Shown: positions 27,218-36,406 of the stretch, piece by piece | How the letters are laid out: each line of letters starts with the position of its first letter | Position numbering within the stretch: the first letter of the stretch is position 1 | Source: an uncultured Planctomycetota bacterium | GTDB taxonomy: Bacteria; Planctomycetota; Phycisphaerae; UBA1845; Fen-1342 | DNA: 64,000 nucleotides | NCBI GenBank assembly: GCA_900696525.1 | Contig: CAADGL010000022.1 | Coordinates: 62,001-126,000 of the forward strand | Direction of reading: 5' to 3' | Program-made: the position numbers and the translations under genes | The notes under the pieces: generated by a model | Seen by the model: only the letters and a program-made list of their open reading frames with translations | The model's database searches: none | Told to the model about the DNA's origin: nothing

Positions 27218-28563
27218 GCGACAGGCCCATCGACGACCCGCGTCCCACCCTGCCCGAAGCGGCCGAGGTCACGCCCGCCGTCCTCGTCGAGCAACACCCG
27301 GCGGACGTGGCGCAGGTGCTCGAAGACCTGCCGACGACGCAGGCCGTCGAGGTGCTCGAAGCCCTGCCGACGGAGGCGGCGGCCGGCGCACTGGAGCACC
27401 TGGAGCATCAGGAGGCCGAGCAGCTTGTCGCGGACATGGCGCCGCAGCAGGCCGCCAAGGTCGTCGCCCACATGGCGCTCGACGACGCGACCGACGTGCT
27501 GGCGCAGTTGCCCGCCGAGCGGCGCGAGCTCATCCTGGCCTGTCTGCCGCTGCATGAGCGGCAGGTGCTCGAAGCCCTGCTGAGCTACGACCCGGAGAGC
27601 GCCGGCGGCATCATGTCGCCCGAGGTGACGGCGCTCGACGCCGACCTGACCGTGGACGACGCGATCGCCGCGCTGCGGCGGATGGCGGACGCGTCGGAGC
27701 AGGTGTATTACAGCTACGTCGTTGATGCCGAGGGGCGGCTCGTGGGCGTGCTTTCGCTGCGTGACGTGCTGCTGGCGCGACGCGAGCAGAAGCTGCGCGA
27801 GATCATGATCCAGCGCGTCGTCAGCGTGCCGCACACAATGGACCGCGAGGAAGTCGCCCGGACGCTGACAAAGTACGGTTACCTGGCGCTGCCGGTCGTG
27901 GACGGCGCCAACCGCCTGCTCGGGATTGTCACCGTCGATGACGTGCTCGACGTCATCACCGACGAGGCCACCGAGGACATGCAGCGCATGGTCGGCGCCG
28001 GCGCCGATGAGCGCATCGACTCCGCCGTCTCCCTCGTCCTGCGCCGCCGGCTGTACTGGCTGATGATCAACCTGGGGACGGGCTTCCTGGCGGCGGCGGT
28101 GGTGGGTGGCTTCGAGGCGACGCTGGCGAAGGTGACGGCGCTGGCCGTGCTGATGCCGATCGTCGCCGGCCAGGCGGGCAACACCGGGCTGCAATCGATG
28201 GCGGTGATGATCCGGGCCATCTCGACCGGCGAGACGCGCAACCGCTCCGTCACGGGCGTCATCCTGCGCGAGGTGTCGATCGGACTGGCCGCGGGCGCGG
28301 CGGTCGGGCTCGTGTGCATGCTCGCGACGCTGATCTGGAACCGCATGCAATGGAACGACACGCCGCTGGTCGCGGTGGTGATCGGCGTGGCGATGGTGGC
28401 GTGCATGACGATGGCGACCGTGAGCGGTGCGCTGGTTCCGATCGTGATGAAGCGGCTGGGCTTCGACCCGGCGCAGTCGTCGAGCATCATCCTGACGACC
28501 ATCACCGACGTCACCGGGTTCGGCATCTTCCTTGGGCTGGGCAGTTGGCTGCTGCTGCGCTGA
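27214..28563 (+). CDS. mgtE: magnesium transporter MgtE
   Basis: MgtE N-domain helices; CBS pair (GILSLRD-like VGVLSLRDVLLARREQKLREIM); PIVAGQAGNTGLQSMAVMIRAISTGE; ATGA overlap with upstream gene. Confidence 0.94.
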   Translation: MSDRPIDDPRPTLPEAAEVTPAVLVEQHPADVAQVLEDLPTTQAVEVLEALPTEAAAGALEHLEHQEAEQLVADMAPQQAAKVVAHMALDDATDVLAQLPAERRELILACLPLHERQVLEALLSYDPESAGGIMSPEVTALDADLTVDDAIAALRRMADASEQVYYSYVVDAEGRLVGVLSLRDVLLARREQKLREIMIQRVVSVPHTMDREEVARTLTKYGYLALPVVDGANRLLGIVTVDDVLDVITDEATEDMQRMVGAGADERIDSAVSLVLRRRLYWLMINLGTGFLAAAVVGGFEATLAKVTALAVLMPIVAGQAGNTGLQSMAVMIRAISTGETRNRSVTGVILREVSIGLAAGAAVGLVCMLATLIWNRMQWNDTPLVAVVIGVAMVACMTMATVSGALVPIVMKRLGFDPAQSSSIILTTITDVTGFGIFLGLGSWLLLR

Positions 28564-28589
28564 CGAGCGGCCACGAAACCCGGCCCCGC

Positions 28590-28623
28590 GATCCGGGCCG
28601 CTTCCGTGAGTAAGCGGCTGCGC
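28590..28623 (+). repeat. diverged copy of the dispersed repeat
   Basis: gatccgggccgcttccgtgagtaagcggctgcgcc. Confidence 0.45.
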
Positions 28624-28739
28624 CAGCCAGCACCCGATTAGCGCATCCGTCTGCGCAGCCGCCGCCGGCTGCGCGCCGCCCCCGACATTCGCCCGGCGCG
28701 CTATACTCCCAGAAACAACCTCGCAAGGAGGCCCTACGC

Positions 28740-29270
28740 ATGAAACCCTGGAAACCAAAAGACCACGTCGAATCGAACCCGATCCACTTGCCCAAGGAGG
28801 CCGTCTCAAAGCTCCTGCCCCAGCTCGACCGCCACCTCGCCTCGCTGTTCGTCCTGTTCCACCAGTATCAGAAGCACCACTGGCTCGTCGAAGGCCCGCA
28901 GTTCCACGACCTGCACATCGTCCTCGGCCAGTCCTACGACGAGGTCCACAAACAGGTCGATGCCGTCGCCGAACGCATCACCGCCCTCGGCGGAATTCCC
29001 ACGTCCGGCCCGGCGGAAATCGCCCGGCTCGCCTATGTGCAGCATGAGCCGGAGGGCGCCTTCCGCATCCGGCAGATGCTCGAGCTGGACCGCGCCCACG
29101 AGGGGACCATCGCCGCCGAGCTGCGCAAGACCATCCGCCAGGCGTTCGAGCTGGGTGACTTCGGGACCGAGACGCTGCTGCGCCGCGTGCTGGTCGAGGT
29201 TGAGGACCGCGCCCATCACCTCGATCACTTCCTCGGCGGCGACTCGCTCGAGGCCGGGCGCGAGGACTGA
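28740..29270 (+). CDS. dps: Dps-family ferritin-like protein
   Basis: HWLVEGPQFHDLHIVLGQSYDEVHKQVDAVAERITALGG; RBS aaggagg; -10-like tatact 28702-28707. Confidence 0.9.
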   Translation: MKPWKPKDHVESNPIHLPKEAVSKLLPQLDRHLASLFVLFHQYQKHHWLVEGPQFHDLHIVLGQSYDEVHKQVDAVAERITALGGIPTSGPAEIARLAYVQHEPEGAFRIRQMLELDRAHEGTIAAELRKTIRQAFELGDFGTETLLRRVLVEVEDRAHHLDHFLGGDSLEAGRED

Positions 29271-29407
29271 CCCCGGGCGCGACCTTGCGGGCTTCCGGGC
29301 CGCGTCCAGCTCCCGCGCGACAACCCCGGTGGCCCGCGCCGGTTCCTGGCCGGCGACTTGCGGCGGCGGGGCGCCTTGCGTCATGCTGCGCCTTCGCCGC
29401 GTCGGCG

Positions 29408-29824
29408 ATGGAGAAGACGGTCGTGCAGAAGATCGCGCTGATCGCCTTGGGAGGGGCGCTTGGGACACTGGCCCGCTACTGGCTGACCGGCGTTGTGCAG
29501 CTGGTCGCCGAGCGCCTCAACGTCGCGCCGATGCCGCTGGGAACACTGGCTGTCAACGTTGGCGGATCGCTGCTGATCGGCGTGGCGATGGCGTACTATT
29601 CGGGGCCGATGGTGATCGCACCGCAGTATCGCTTGGCGCTGACGATCGGGCTGCTGGGCGGGTTCACCACCTTTTCGAGCTTCGCGTACGAGACGCTGGC
29701 GCTGGCCAATGACCGGCAGCTCGGCCTGGCTTTGGCAAACATCGTGTTGACCAACGTCCTCGGGCTGGCCGGCGCCTGGGCGGGCTATCGCCTTACGCAA
29801 TTCGGTCTGGGGATAGGATCGTGA
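29408..29824 (+). CDS. crcB: fluoride ion exporter CrcB/FEX
   Basis: ALGGALGTLARYWLTG; PLGTLAVNVGGSLLIG; GLLGGFTTFSSFAYET. Confidence 0.93.
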   Translation: MEKTVVQKIALIALGGALGTLARYWLTGVVQLVAERLNVAPMPLGTLAVNVGGSLLIGVAMAYYSGPMVIAPQYRLALTIGLLGGFTTFSSFAYETLALANDRQLGLALANIVLTNVLGLAGAWAGYRLTQFGLGIGS

Positions 29825-29845
29825 GTGACCACCGGGCCTGGGGCG

Positions 29846-29884
29846 CCGGGCAGAAGGACATCTGCCCGGGCTGGAACAGCCCGG
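29846..29884 (+). promoter_or_regulatory. two overlapping, mutually exclusive stem-loops between crcB and DUF190 gene
   Basis: ccgggcaga-aggaca-tctgcccgg (29846-29869) and ccgggctg-gaa-cagcccgg (29866-29884) share ccgg at 29866-29869. Confidence 0.4.
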
Positions 29885-29938
29885 CCTTGATTCGGACGCT
29901 CAGGACCGCGGCTGGACGCCGGACCGGGAGGCAGGCGC

Positions 29939-30280
29939 ATGAAGATACCCAAGAGCGGCGTGCTGCTGCGAATCTTCATTGGCGAGTCGGACCAGTGGAA
30001 GGGGCGCCCGCTCTACGAGGCGATCGTGCTGCGGGCGCGCGAGCTGCACCTGGCCGGCGCCACCGTGCTCCGCGGCCCGATGGGTTTCGGGGCTCACAGC
30101 CGGGTGCACACCAGCAAGGTCCTGCGCCTCTCGGAGGACCTGCCGATGGTCGTCGAGATCGTCGACAGCCAGGAGAAGATCGACGAGCTGCTGCCGTACG
30201 TCGACGAGATGATGGGAGAAGGGCTGGTCACGCTCGAAAAAGTGCAGGTCATCGCCTACCGGCCCGACCTGCCCGAGTAA
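29939..30280 (+). CDS. DUF190 domain protein
   Basis: LLRIFIGESDQWKGRPLYEAIVLRARELHLAGATVLRGPMGFGAHSRVHTSKVLRLSEDLPMVVEIVDSQEKID. Confidence 0.93.
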   Translation: MKIPKSGVLLRIFIGESDQWKGRPLYEAIVLRARELHLAGATVLRGPMGFGAHSRVHTSKVLRLSEDLPMVVEIVDSQEKIDELLPYVDEMMGEGLVTLEKVQVIAYRPDLPE

Positions 30281-30395
30281 CGGCTGTCCCGACCAGCACG
30301 GCCCCGGCCGCGTCTGAATCCGCGGCCGCCTTCCGGCTGTGCCCGTCGCACCGCCCCGCCTGTCATTCCCTCCGGGCCGCGCCTATCGTGTTCGC

Positions 30396-31553
30396 ATGCC
30401 GCGCCACGCCGCCTCACGCCAGGATGAGTCCACCGAGTTGCCGCCGATCGCGCGCAGCGCCGTGCTCACGCATCACTGGCTGGTGCGTCGCCGCGGCGGA
30501 GAGCGTGTGCTGGAGGGGCTGGCCCGCCTCGTGCCGGGCGCGCCCCTGTACACGCTGATCCATGACGCCCGCGCCTATGGTCCGTTTCCGCATCACGAGG
30601 CCAACAGTCCGCGGGCCGTGCATGCGTCGCTGCTTCAGCACCTGCCCGGCGCTTGCCGGCGCCATCAGCCCCTGCTCCCGCTGATGCCGGCTGCGGCGCG
30701 GCTCATGCGGCTGCCCCCCGTGGACCTGGTGATCTGCTCCGACGCGGCGATCGCCAAGGCGATGCGCGCTGCTGATCGCAGCCGCGTCGTGTGCTACTGT
30801 CACTCGCCGATGCGTTACGTCTGGGAGCCGGAGATATCGGCCCGCTACCGCGAGGAAGTGCCGCGGGCGCTGCGGCCGCTCTGGCCGGCGCTGTGCGGCT
30901 ACCTGAGGCGTTGCGATGCGGCGGCGGCGCGGCGCGTGGACATTTTTGTGGCGAACTCGCGGCACGTGGCGGAGCGGATCCGCCGCTGCTACGGGCGCGA
31001 GAGCGTCGTCGTGCATCCGTGGGTGGATGCGCCGCCGGCGCCGCACATGGGCCGTCGCGCGGATTACTACCTGTGCGTGGGGCATCACGTCGGCTACAAG
31101 CGGCTGGACCTGGCGGTGGCGGCGTGCGAACGGCTGGGCCGGCGACTGGTGGTGATCGGCGACGGCCCCCAGGCCGCGCGGCTGGGCCGCGGACGGCCGC
31201 CGGGCAGCCGCGTGGAGTTCCTGGGCCGCCAGCCGGACCGCGTGGTGGCCGAGCACTACCGCGCGGCGCGGGCGCTGCTGTTTCCGGGGGAGGAGGACTT
31301 CGGCCTGGTGCCGCTGGAGGCGATGGCGCACGGATGCCCGGTGGTGGCGTACGGCGTAGGAGGGGCGGTAGAGACGGTGCTCGACGGGCGCACGGGACGT
31401 TTGTTCGGCGAGCCGACGGTCGAGGGCCTGGCCGCGGCCATTCTGGACGTCGAGCGCACGGAGTTCGATCCGGGCGCATTGCACGCGCGGGCGCGCGAAT
31501 TCAGCCGCGAGCGGTTCATGCGCGCGATGCACGCGTTGCTGACGGCGTCATGA
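30396..31553 (+). CDS. glycosyltransferase family 4
   Basis: HHWLVRRRGGERVLEGLARL; YLCVGHHVGYKRLDLAVAACERLGRRLVVIGDGP; FPGEEDFGLVPLEAMAHGCPVVAYGVGGAVETV. Confidence 0.9.
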   Translation: MPRHAASRQDESTELPPIARSAVLTHHWLVRRRGGERVLEGLARLVPGAPLYTLIHDARAYGPFPHHEANSPRAVHASLLQHLPGACRRHQPLLPLMPAAARLMRLPPVDLVICSDAAIAKAMRAADRSRVVCYCHSPMRYVWEPEISARYREEVPRALRPLWPALCGYLRRCDAAAARRVDIFVANSRHVAERIRRCYGRESVVVHPWVDAPPAPHMGRRADYYLCVGHHVGYKRLDLAVAACERLGRRLVVIGDGPQAARLGRGRPPGSRVEFLGRQPDRVVAEHYRAARALLFPGEEDFGLVPLEAMAHGCPVVAYGVGGAVETVLDGRTGRLFGEPTVEGLAAAILDVERTEFDPGALHARAREFSRERFMRAMHALLTAS

Positions 31554-31556
31554 GCG

Positions 31557-32627
31557 TCAGAGCGACACGCGAATGCGCCCCTTCTGCCACTCCTTCACGA
31601 GCAGGTTGAATTCGCGCACCATCTCGGCGATACGCTCGAACGAAAGCGCCGCCGCTTCGTAGAGCCGCTCGTCGCTGAGCAGCCGGCCGACGGTGCCCTG
31701 CCCGGTCGCGGCGCGCTTCAGGATGCCGTGCAGCTCGACGAGCGTCCGGTCGGCGGACTGGAGTGCGGTGCTGGCATCGTTGCCGACGCGGTCGATCTGC
31801 TGGTCGAGCCTGGCCAGCGACTCGGTGGCGCGGCCCACGAACTCCTTTCCCTTTCCGGCCAGCTCGCGGAAGTCGCCGGCGGCCGTGCGCAGATCCGCGA
31901 CCGCCGCCTTGCCGTTGTCGGTCATCTCCGCCAGGTTGTCGATCGTCAGGCGCAACTGGCTTTGTACGTTCGGATCGCCCAGCACCTCGTTGGCGTGCTT
32001 GAGCAGTCCGTCGAGCCGCGTGGCCGCGGTCGCCAGGTTGCCGGGAGGACCGCCGGGCCGATCCACCTCGGCGACGGTGCGCGGCCGCAGGACTTCGTGC
32101 AGGTCGTCGAGCACAGGACGCAGCGCCCCCGCCGCATCGCCGATCTGCACCGCGGCGCGCTCGAAGTTGCCGCGAACCGACGCGGGAAACAGCGCATCCA
32201 TCGCCGGCACCATCTCGCCCGTGATCGCCGCTCCGTCGGCGAGCATCGGCCCCGGCTCGGCGGGCGGGACGAGTTCGATCGGCGGGCGCCCCATGCCGAA
32301 GCCCGGCTCGGTCGTGACGGCCCGCGTTCCCTGGGGGATGCGTGCATACTGGGCGTCAAGCGAGATCACGACGTTCGCCCCGAGGTCGAAGCGGTCCGGA
32401 TCGCGGAAGCCCACGCGCTCGACCCGCCCGATCGGGATGCCGCCCACCGTCACCGGCGTGCCCGCCTTGATGCCGCTGACGTTCGTGAACTGGACATTGA
32501 GCGTGAAGCGCCCACCCCCCGCAAACAGCGTCGGGGCACGCCCGAACAGCACCACCAGCGTTGCCAGAGCCACCAACCCGAACAGCACAAACACCCCGAC
32601 AACCACGTTTCGCCGCATTTCGTGCAT
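31557..32627 (-). CDS. MlaD/MCE family protein
   Basis: MRRNVVVGVFVLFGLVALATLVVLFG...VQFTNVSGIKAGTPVTVGGIPIGRVERV; coiled-coil-like C-terminus. Confidence 0.88.
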   Translation of the reverse strand: MHEMRRNVVVGVFVLFGLVALATLVVLFGRAPTLFAGGGRFTLNVQFTNVSGIKAGTPVTVGGIPIGRVERVGFRDPDRFDLGANVVISLDAQYARIPQGTRAVTTEPGFGMGRPPIELVPPAEPGPMLADGAAITGEMVPAMDALFPASVRGNFERAAVQIGDAAGALRPVLDDLHEVLRPRTVAEVDRPGGPPGNLATAATRLDGLLKHANEVLGDPNVQSQLRLTIDNLAEMTDNGKAAVADLRTAAGDFRELAGKGKEFVGRATESLARLDQQIDRVGNDASTALQSADRTLVELHGILKRAATGQGTVGRLLSDERLYEAAALSFERIAEMVREFNLLVKEWQKGRIRVSL

Positions 32628-32681
32628 GGATCGACTCCTGGATTGCGCTAAGGCGCCTCGCCGGCGGGCGGAGCAACGGCG

Positions 32682-32710
32682 TTGTCGCCCTGACGCGTGC
32701 AGTCTACACT
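32682..32710 (+). promoter_or_regulatory. sigma70-like promoter for response regulator
   Basis: TTGTCG (32682-32687), 17-bp spacer, TACACT (32705-32710), 19 nt before ATG 32730; RBS agaaaggag. Confidence 0.45.
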
Positions 32711-32729
32711 AACACGCCGGAGAAAGGAG

Positions 32730-33128
32730 ATGTCCATGGCGGCATCACTCAAAGGCAAAACCATCCTCGTGGTCGATGACGACCCGGACATCATCACCGC
32801 CATCACCGCCAGCCTGGCGGACAGCGGCGCCACGATCGAGACGGCCGCCGACGGCAACGCCGCCGTCGCCGCCGCCGAGCAGAAGTCGCCCGACCTGGTG
32901 ATCCTCGACATCATGCTCCCGCAGAAGAGCGGCTTCCTCGTGCTCGAACGCCTGCGGCAGGGCCGCTCGCGCGGCGAAAAACCCTACGTCATCATGATCA
33001 CCGGCAACCAGGGCCGCCGGCACAAGCAGTACGCCGAGGCCCTCGGCGTCAACGAGTATCTCAACAAGCCCTTCCGGATGGAGAAGCTGATCGAAGTGAC
33101 CGAGAAGCTTCTGGCCGGGGGCGATTGA
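32730..33128 (+). CDS. stand-alone response regulator receiver protein
   Basis: KTILVVDDDPDI; DLVILDIMLPQKSG; MITGN; KPF. Confidence 0.92.
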   Translation: MSMAASLKGKTILVVDDDPDIITAITASLADSGATIETAADGNAAVAAAEQKSPDLVILDIMLPQKSGFLVLERLRQGRSRGEKPYVIMITGNQGRRHKQYAEALGVNEYLNKPFRMEKLIEVTEKLLAGGD

Positions 33129-33144
33129 CGCGCCGGATGCTCGC

Positions 33145-33930
33145 ATGCCTGCCTCCGCCGGACTCGCCGCGTGGCTCGATTCCTACCAGCGGGCGCTGCG
33201 CGACGCCCTCGACGCCTCCGCCGGCGACGGCTTCCATCGGATCCATGCCAACACCGTCACCGGCGCCCTCGATCCGGCCGAGTTCTCGCACACCGCCCGC
33301 CGGCACTTCAGCCGCCACCTGCAAGGACTCGGACTGACGCTCGACGGCCTCGCGGCCGACTTCGACGGCCTCGGACTCGCCGACCCGCGCCTGGCGGAGC
33401 CGCGGCTCGACCACCTGCGCCGGACGCTCGAACTGGCCCGCGAGCTGCGCACGCCGCTCGCCCTCGTCAATATCGGGGGGTTTGGCGACCCGCGCAGCGC
33501 GCCGCTCGCCGTGGAACTGCTGGAGCAGACGGCCGAGCTGGCGGACCGCTTCGGCGTGCGGATCGCCGTGCGCGATCCGATCGGCCCCAGCGCGGCCCTG
33601 GCCGAGCAACTCGGGCGCCTGGGCGCTCCGCAGCTTTCGGCGGCGGTGGATTCGCTGCGGGCGGCGGGCGGGGCGGACGAGGCGGCGCCCCTGCTCGACC
33701 ACGCGGGAATCGTGCTGCTTCGCGACGCCCGGCGTCACGGACCGCGGCTGGAGGAGACGGCCTACGGCGCTGGGGATGTCGATTTCCGCGGGCTGCTCGA
33801 AGCGCTGCGTACGCGAGAGTACACGGGGCCGCTGGTGCTGCGGCGCGACGCCTCGGGAGCGGCGGTTGACGCGCTGCGTCAGGGACGCGAATATCTCGAA
33901 TTCCTCATGGCGGAACGGGCGGCGCGCTAG
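33145..33930 (+). CDS. xylose-isomerase-like TIM-barrel protein, probably degenerate
   Basis: LDHLRRTLELARELRTPLALVNIGGFGDPRS...LEQTAELADRFGVRIAVRDP...GDVDFRGLLEALRTREYTGPLVL. Confidence 0.6.
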   Translation: MPASAGLAAWLDSYQRALRDALDASAGDGFHRIHANTVTGALDPAEFSHTARRHFSRHLQGLGLTLDGLAADFDGLGLADPRLAEPRLDHLRRTLELARELRTPLALVNIGGFGDPRSAPLAVELLEQTAELADRFGVRIAVRDPIGPSAALAEQLGRLGAPQLSAAVDSLRAAGGADEAAPLLDHAGIVLLRDARRHGPRLEETAYGAGDVDFRGLLEALRTREYTGPLVLRRDASGAAVDALRQGREYLEFLMAERAAR

Positions 33931-34012
33931 AAGGCGTCGGCGGCCGGCCCAAGGGCGGGCCGCGCGGGGACGCCGCCGGGAAGCGGGGCTTCAATAGACG
34001 GAGAGCAAGCCG

Positions 34013-34843
34013 ATGTTACACGCATGGATACTGCTGGCCGCGGCGTCGGCGACGGCCGGCGCCGTGGAGGGGGCCGACGGGCCGTTTCCGACGACACAGG
34101 AAGGCCCGATGCGGGTGGTGCTGACGGCGCTGGCCGAGCAGCGCGTGCGTTTCACGGAGCCGGGCTCGAGCCAGTCGGCGCCGACGTTCCTGCGGGTACA
34201 GTTCAAGCTCCAGGGCGCGGACCTGAGCAAGGTGGCGCGCGTCGGGAACGTGATCATCACCGAGCTGATCGACGACACCGGGCACGCGCTGGCGGACCCC
34301 AATTCGTATGACCAGGAGAAGCTCAACGGCTCGCGCACGATCGACGTCAACGAGGCGATCATCGCCCAGGGCGGGCCCGCGTTCGTCGAGTCGTTCGAGG
34401 TCTCGACGCGCGGCGCCCGGAAGATCAGGTCGCTCAAGGGCTCGCTGAAGGTCACCTACGCCTCCGCCCCGATCGAAGTTACTTTCGACAACCCCCTCCA
34501 ATGGGCCGGCAAGGAGCTGGAGCACGAAACGCTCAAGAAATACGGCGTCCGGGTGCGCATGATCGGCCCCGGACAGGAGGGCATCCCGACCGACGACAAG
34601 GCCGTCGGCCTGCATGTCATCGAGGGCCGCGAACGCCTGCACGGCTTCGAGTTCTACGACGACTGGATGCGCCTCATGCAGGTGCGGCCACGCGACATGC
34701 TCACCGCCGACGGCGCGACCTACACCGCTTTCCGCTCGGCCGGGCCCGCCTTCAGCGAAGAGACCCAGCTCGTCGTCAAGGTCTTCCCCGAGGTCCGCAC
34801 CGAGGAGATGCCCATCGAGTACTACAACCTCGACCTGCCCTGA
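34013..34843 (+). CDS. secreted protein of unknown function
   Basis: Short signal peptide MLHAWILLAAASATAGAVEG; coding-like codon usage. Confidence 0.6.
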   Translation: MLHAWILLAAASATAGAVEGADGPFPTTQEGPMRVVLTALAEQRVRFTEPGSSQSAPTFLRVQFKLQGADLSKVARVGNVIITELIDDTGHALADPNSYDQEKLNGSRTIDVNEAIIAQGGPAFVESFEVSTRGARKIRSLKGSLKVTYASAPIEVTFDNPLQWAGKELEHETLKKYGVRVRMIGPGQEGIPTDDKAVGLHVIEGRERLHGFEFYDDWMRLMQVRPRDMLTADGATYTAFRSAGPAFSEETQLVVKVFPEVRTEEMPIEYYNLDLP

Positions 34844-34894
34844 AGCGCGGTCGAGCCACGCCCCGGCCGGACAATGCTTCACCGAGGCCGGCGC

Positions 34895-36265
34895 ATGACG
34901 CGCGTGAAGCCAGCTTCACCACACCAACCGTCCTCCGGCCCGGCTCACGGACCCACGCGTCCGTTCACCCGGGCCGGCGCTTTGCGCCGCGACGTCCTCT
35001 ACTCGCTGGCGGCGGCGGCGGCACACAACGGCGGCCGGCTCGTCGCCGTCCTGCTGCTCGCCAAGCTTGCCTCCGCCGACGTCCTGGGTGCGTACACCTA
35101 CGCGCTCTCGCTCATCACCCCGCTCGTCCTTCTCGCCGGCCTCGAAGTCCGACCCGCGTTCGTCTCCGACGTGCGAGGACTCTTCTCATACGGGTGCTAT
35201 GCACGCGCCCGAAGCGCCGGGCTCACGTTCGCCGCCGTCGGCGTCGCGGCGCTGGCCGCGGCGGAGGGACTGCGACGCGGCGACCTGGCCGCGGCGCTGC
35301 TGATCGCCGGCGTCGGCGCGGGCCGCATCGCCTGGAGCACGTCCGAGCTCGCCTGGGGGGTCTTCCAGCGGCACGAGCGCTTTGACCGAATCGCCCTGGC
35401 GAGCCTGCTGCGCGGCGCCGCCCAGGCCGTGACCTTCGGAATACCCGTCCTCGTCGCAGCCTACTCGAGCACCGGCCACCCGCACGGCCCGAGCATGCGC
35501 TACGCCGCCGTGTGCGCGGTGTGGGGATGCGCCGCCGCGTGGACGCTGGTTCACGTGCTCATGGAGCAGCGCGCGACCAGCCGGGAGCCTGGCCTGGATC
35601 ATCAGGCCGCGTGGACCGACGTGCGGCGGCTGGCGGTTCAGACGCTGCCGCTGGGGCTGGTGCAGCTCCTGATCGCGCTGTGCGACACCGTGCCGCGGGT
35701 GTGGATCGCCTCCGCCGGCCACGCCGGCCTGGAGCAACTCGGCTATTTCGGCGCGCTGGCTTATGTGGCGCTGGCGGTGCAGCTCGGCCTCGTGGCCGTC
35801 GCCACCGGCGCCAGCCATCGCCTCGCCCTCTACTATCACGCCGCCCCGCACGAATTCCGGCGCCTGGCCTGGCGGCTCGTGCTGCTTGCGCTGCTTGCGG
35901 GTGCGGCGGTGCTGCTGCTGTCGTGGCTTGGGGGTCGCTGGCTGCTGGCGACCCTGTATCGGCCGGAGTACGCGGCGCACTTCCCCGCGTTCATGCTGCT
36001 GATGCTCGCCCAATGTGTTGCTTTCCCCGCCGGCGTCTTCGGATTCGCCGTGACGTCGATGCGCCGGTTCTGGGTGCAGGGGGCCATCCACGTGACCGTG
36101 CTGGCGGTGACGGTCGTGGCGTCTGCTGTTCTGGTTCGCGGACCGGATCCGGTTCTGGGGGCCGCGTGGGTCGCGGTGGTGCGGAGCGCGACCCAGGCCC
36201 TGCTCTATGCGGCCTGCGTGGGGCACGCCTTGCGGCGAATGCGCACGCCCGCAAGCGGCGATTGA
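34895..36265 (+). CDS. oligosaccharide flippase / polysaccharide biosynthesis membrane protein
   Basis: LRRDVLYSLAAAAAHNGGRLVAVLLLAKLASADVLGAYTYALSLITPLVLLAGLEVRPAFV; many TM helices. Exact start uncertain (ORF opens at 34874). Confidence 0.78.
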   Translation: MTRVKPASPHQPSSGPAHGPTRPFTRAGALRRDVLYSLAAAAAHNGGRLVAVLLLAKLASADVLGAYTYALSLITPLVLLAGLEVRPAFVSDVRGLFSYGCYARARSAGLTFAAVGVAALAAAEGLRRGDLAAALLIAGVGAGRIAWSTSELAWGVFQRHERFDRIALASLLRGAAQAVTFGIPVLVAAYSSTGHPHGPSMRYAAVCAVWGCAAAWTLVHVLMEQRATSREPGLDHQAAWTDVRRLAVQTLPLGLVQLLIALCDTVPRVWIASAGHAGLEQLGYFGALAYVALAVQLGLVAVATGASHRLALYYHAAPHEFRRLAWRLVLLALLAGAAVLLLSWLGGRWLLATLYRPEYAAHFPAFMLLMLAQCVAFPAGVFGFAVTSMRRFWVQGAIHVTVLAVTVVASAVLVRGPDPVLGAAWVAVVRSATQALLYAACVGHALRRMRTPASGD

Positions 36266-36306
36266 GTCCGGCGCGAGAACCGGCCCGCGCCCGGTGCGCT
36301 TTCAAT

Positions 36307-36406
36307 TCTCCCGCCAGTTCGATAGGTTAGGCGGGAGACGCAGCCGCAAACTCCGGGCGTTGCCGCCGGCAGGGCGCCCCCGGGGGTTGCTGTTTGCGCC
36401 GGAGCA
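36307..36406 (+). promoter_or_regulatory. structured 5' leader of the E1 dehydrogenase gene
   Basis: Perfect 9-bp stem tctcccgcc(36307-36315)/ggcgggaga(36330-36338); cgcaaac and downstream gtttgcg complementary; GC-rich hairpin between. Confidence 0.35.

Noticed and set aside
29271-29408. Possible fluoride riboswitch upstream of crcB
   Set aside because: Looked for the crcB-motif core; nothing convincing apart from a short ggcgatgga match at the start codon
36307-36400. Leader resembling a c-di-GMP (GEMM) riboswitch because of cgcaaac/gacgcag words
   Set aside because: The GCAAACC...GACGCAAAGCC arrangement is absent; kept only as an unclassified structured leader
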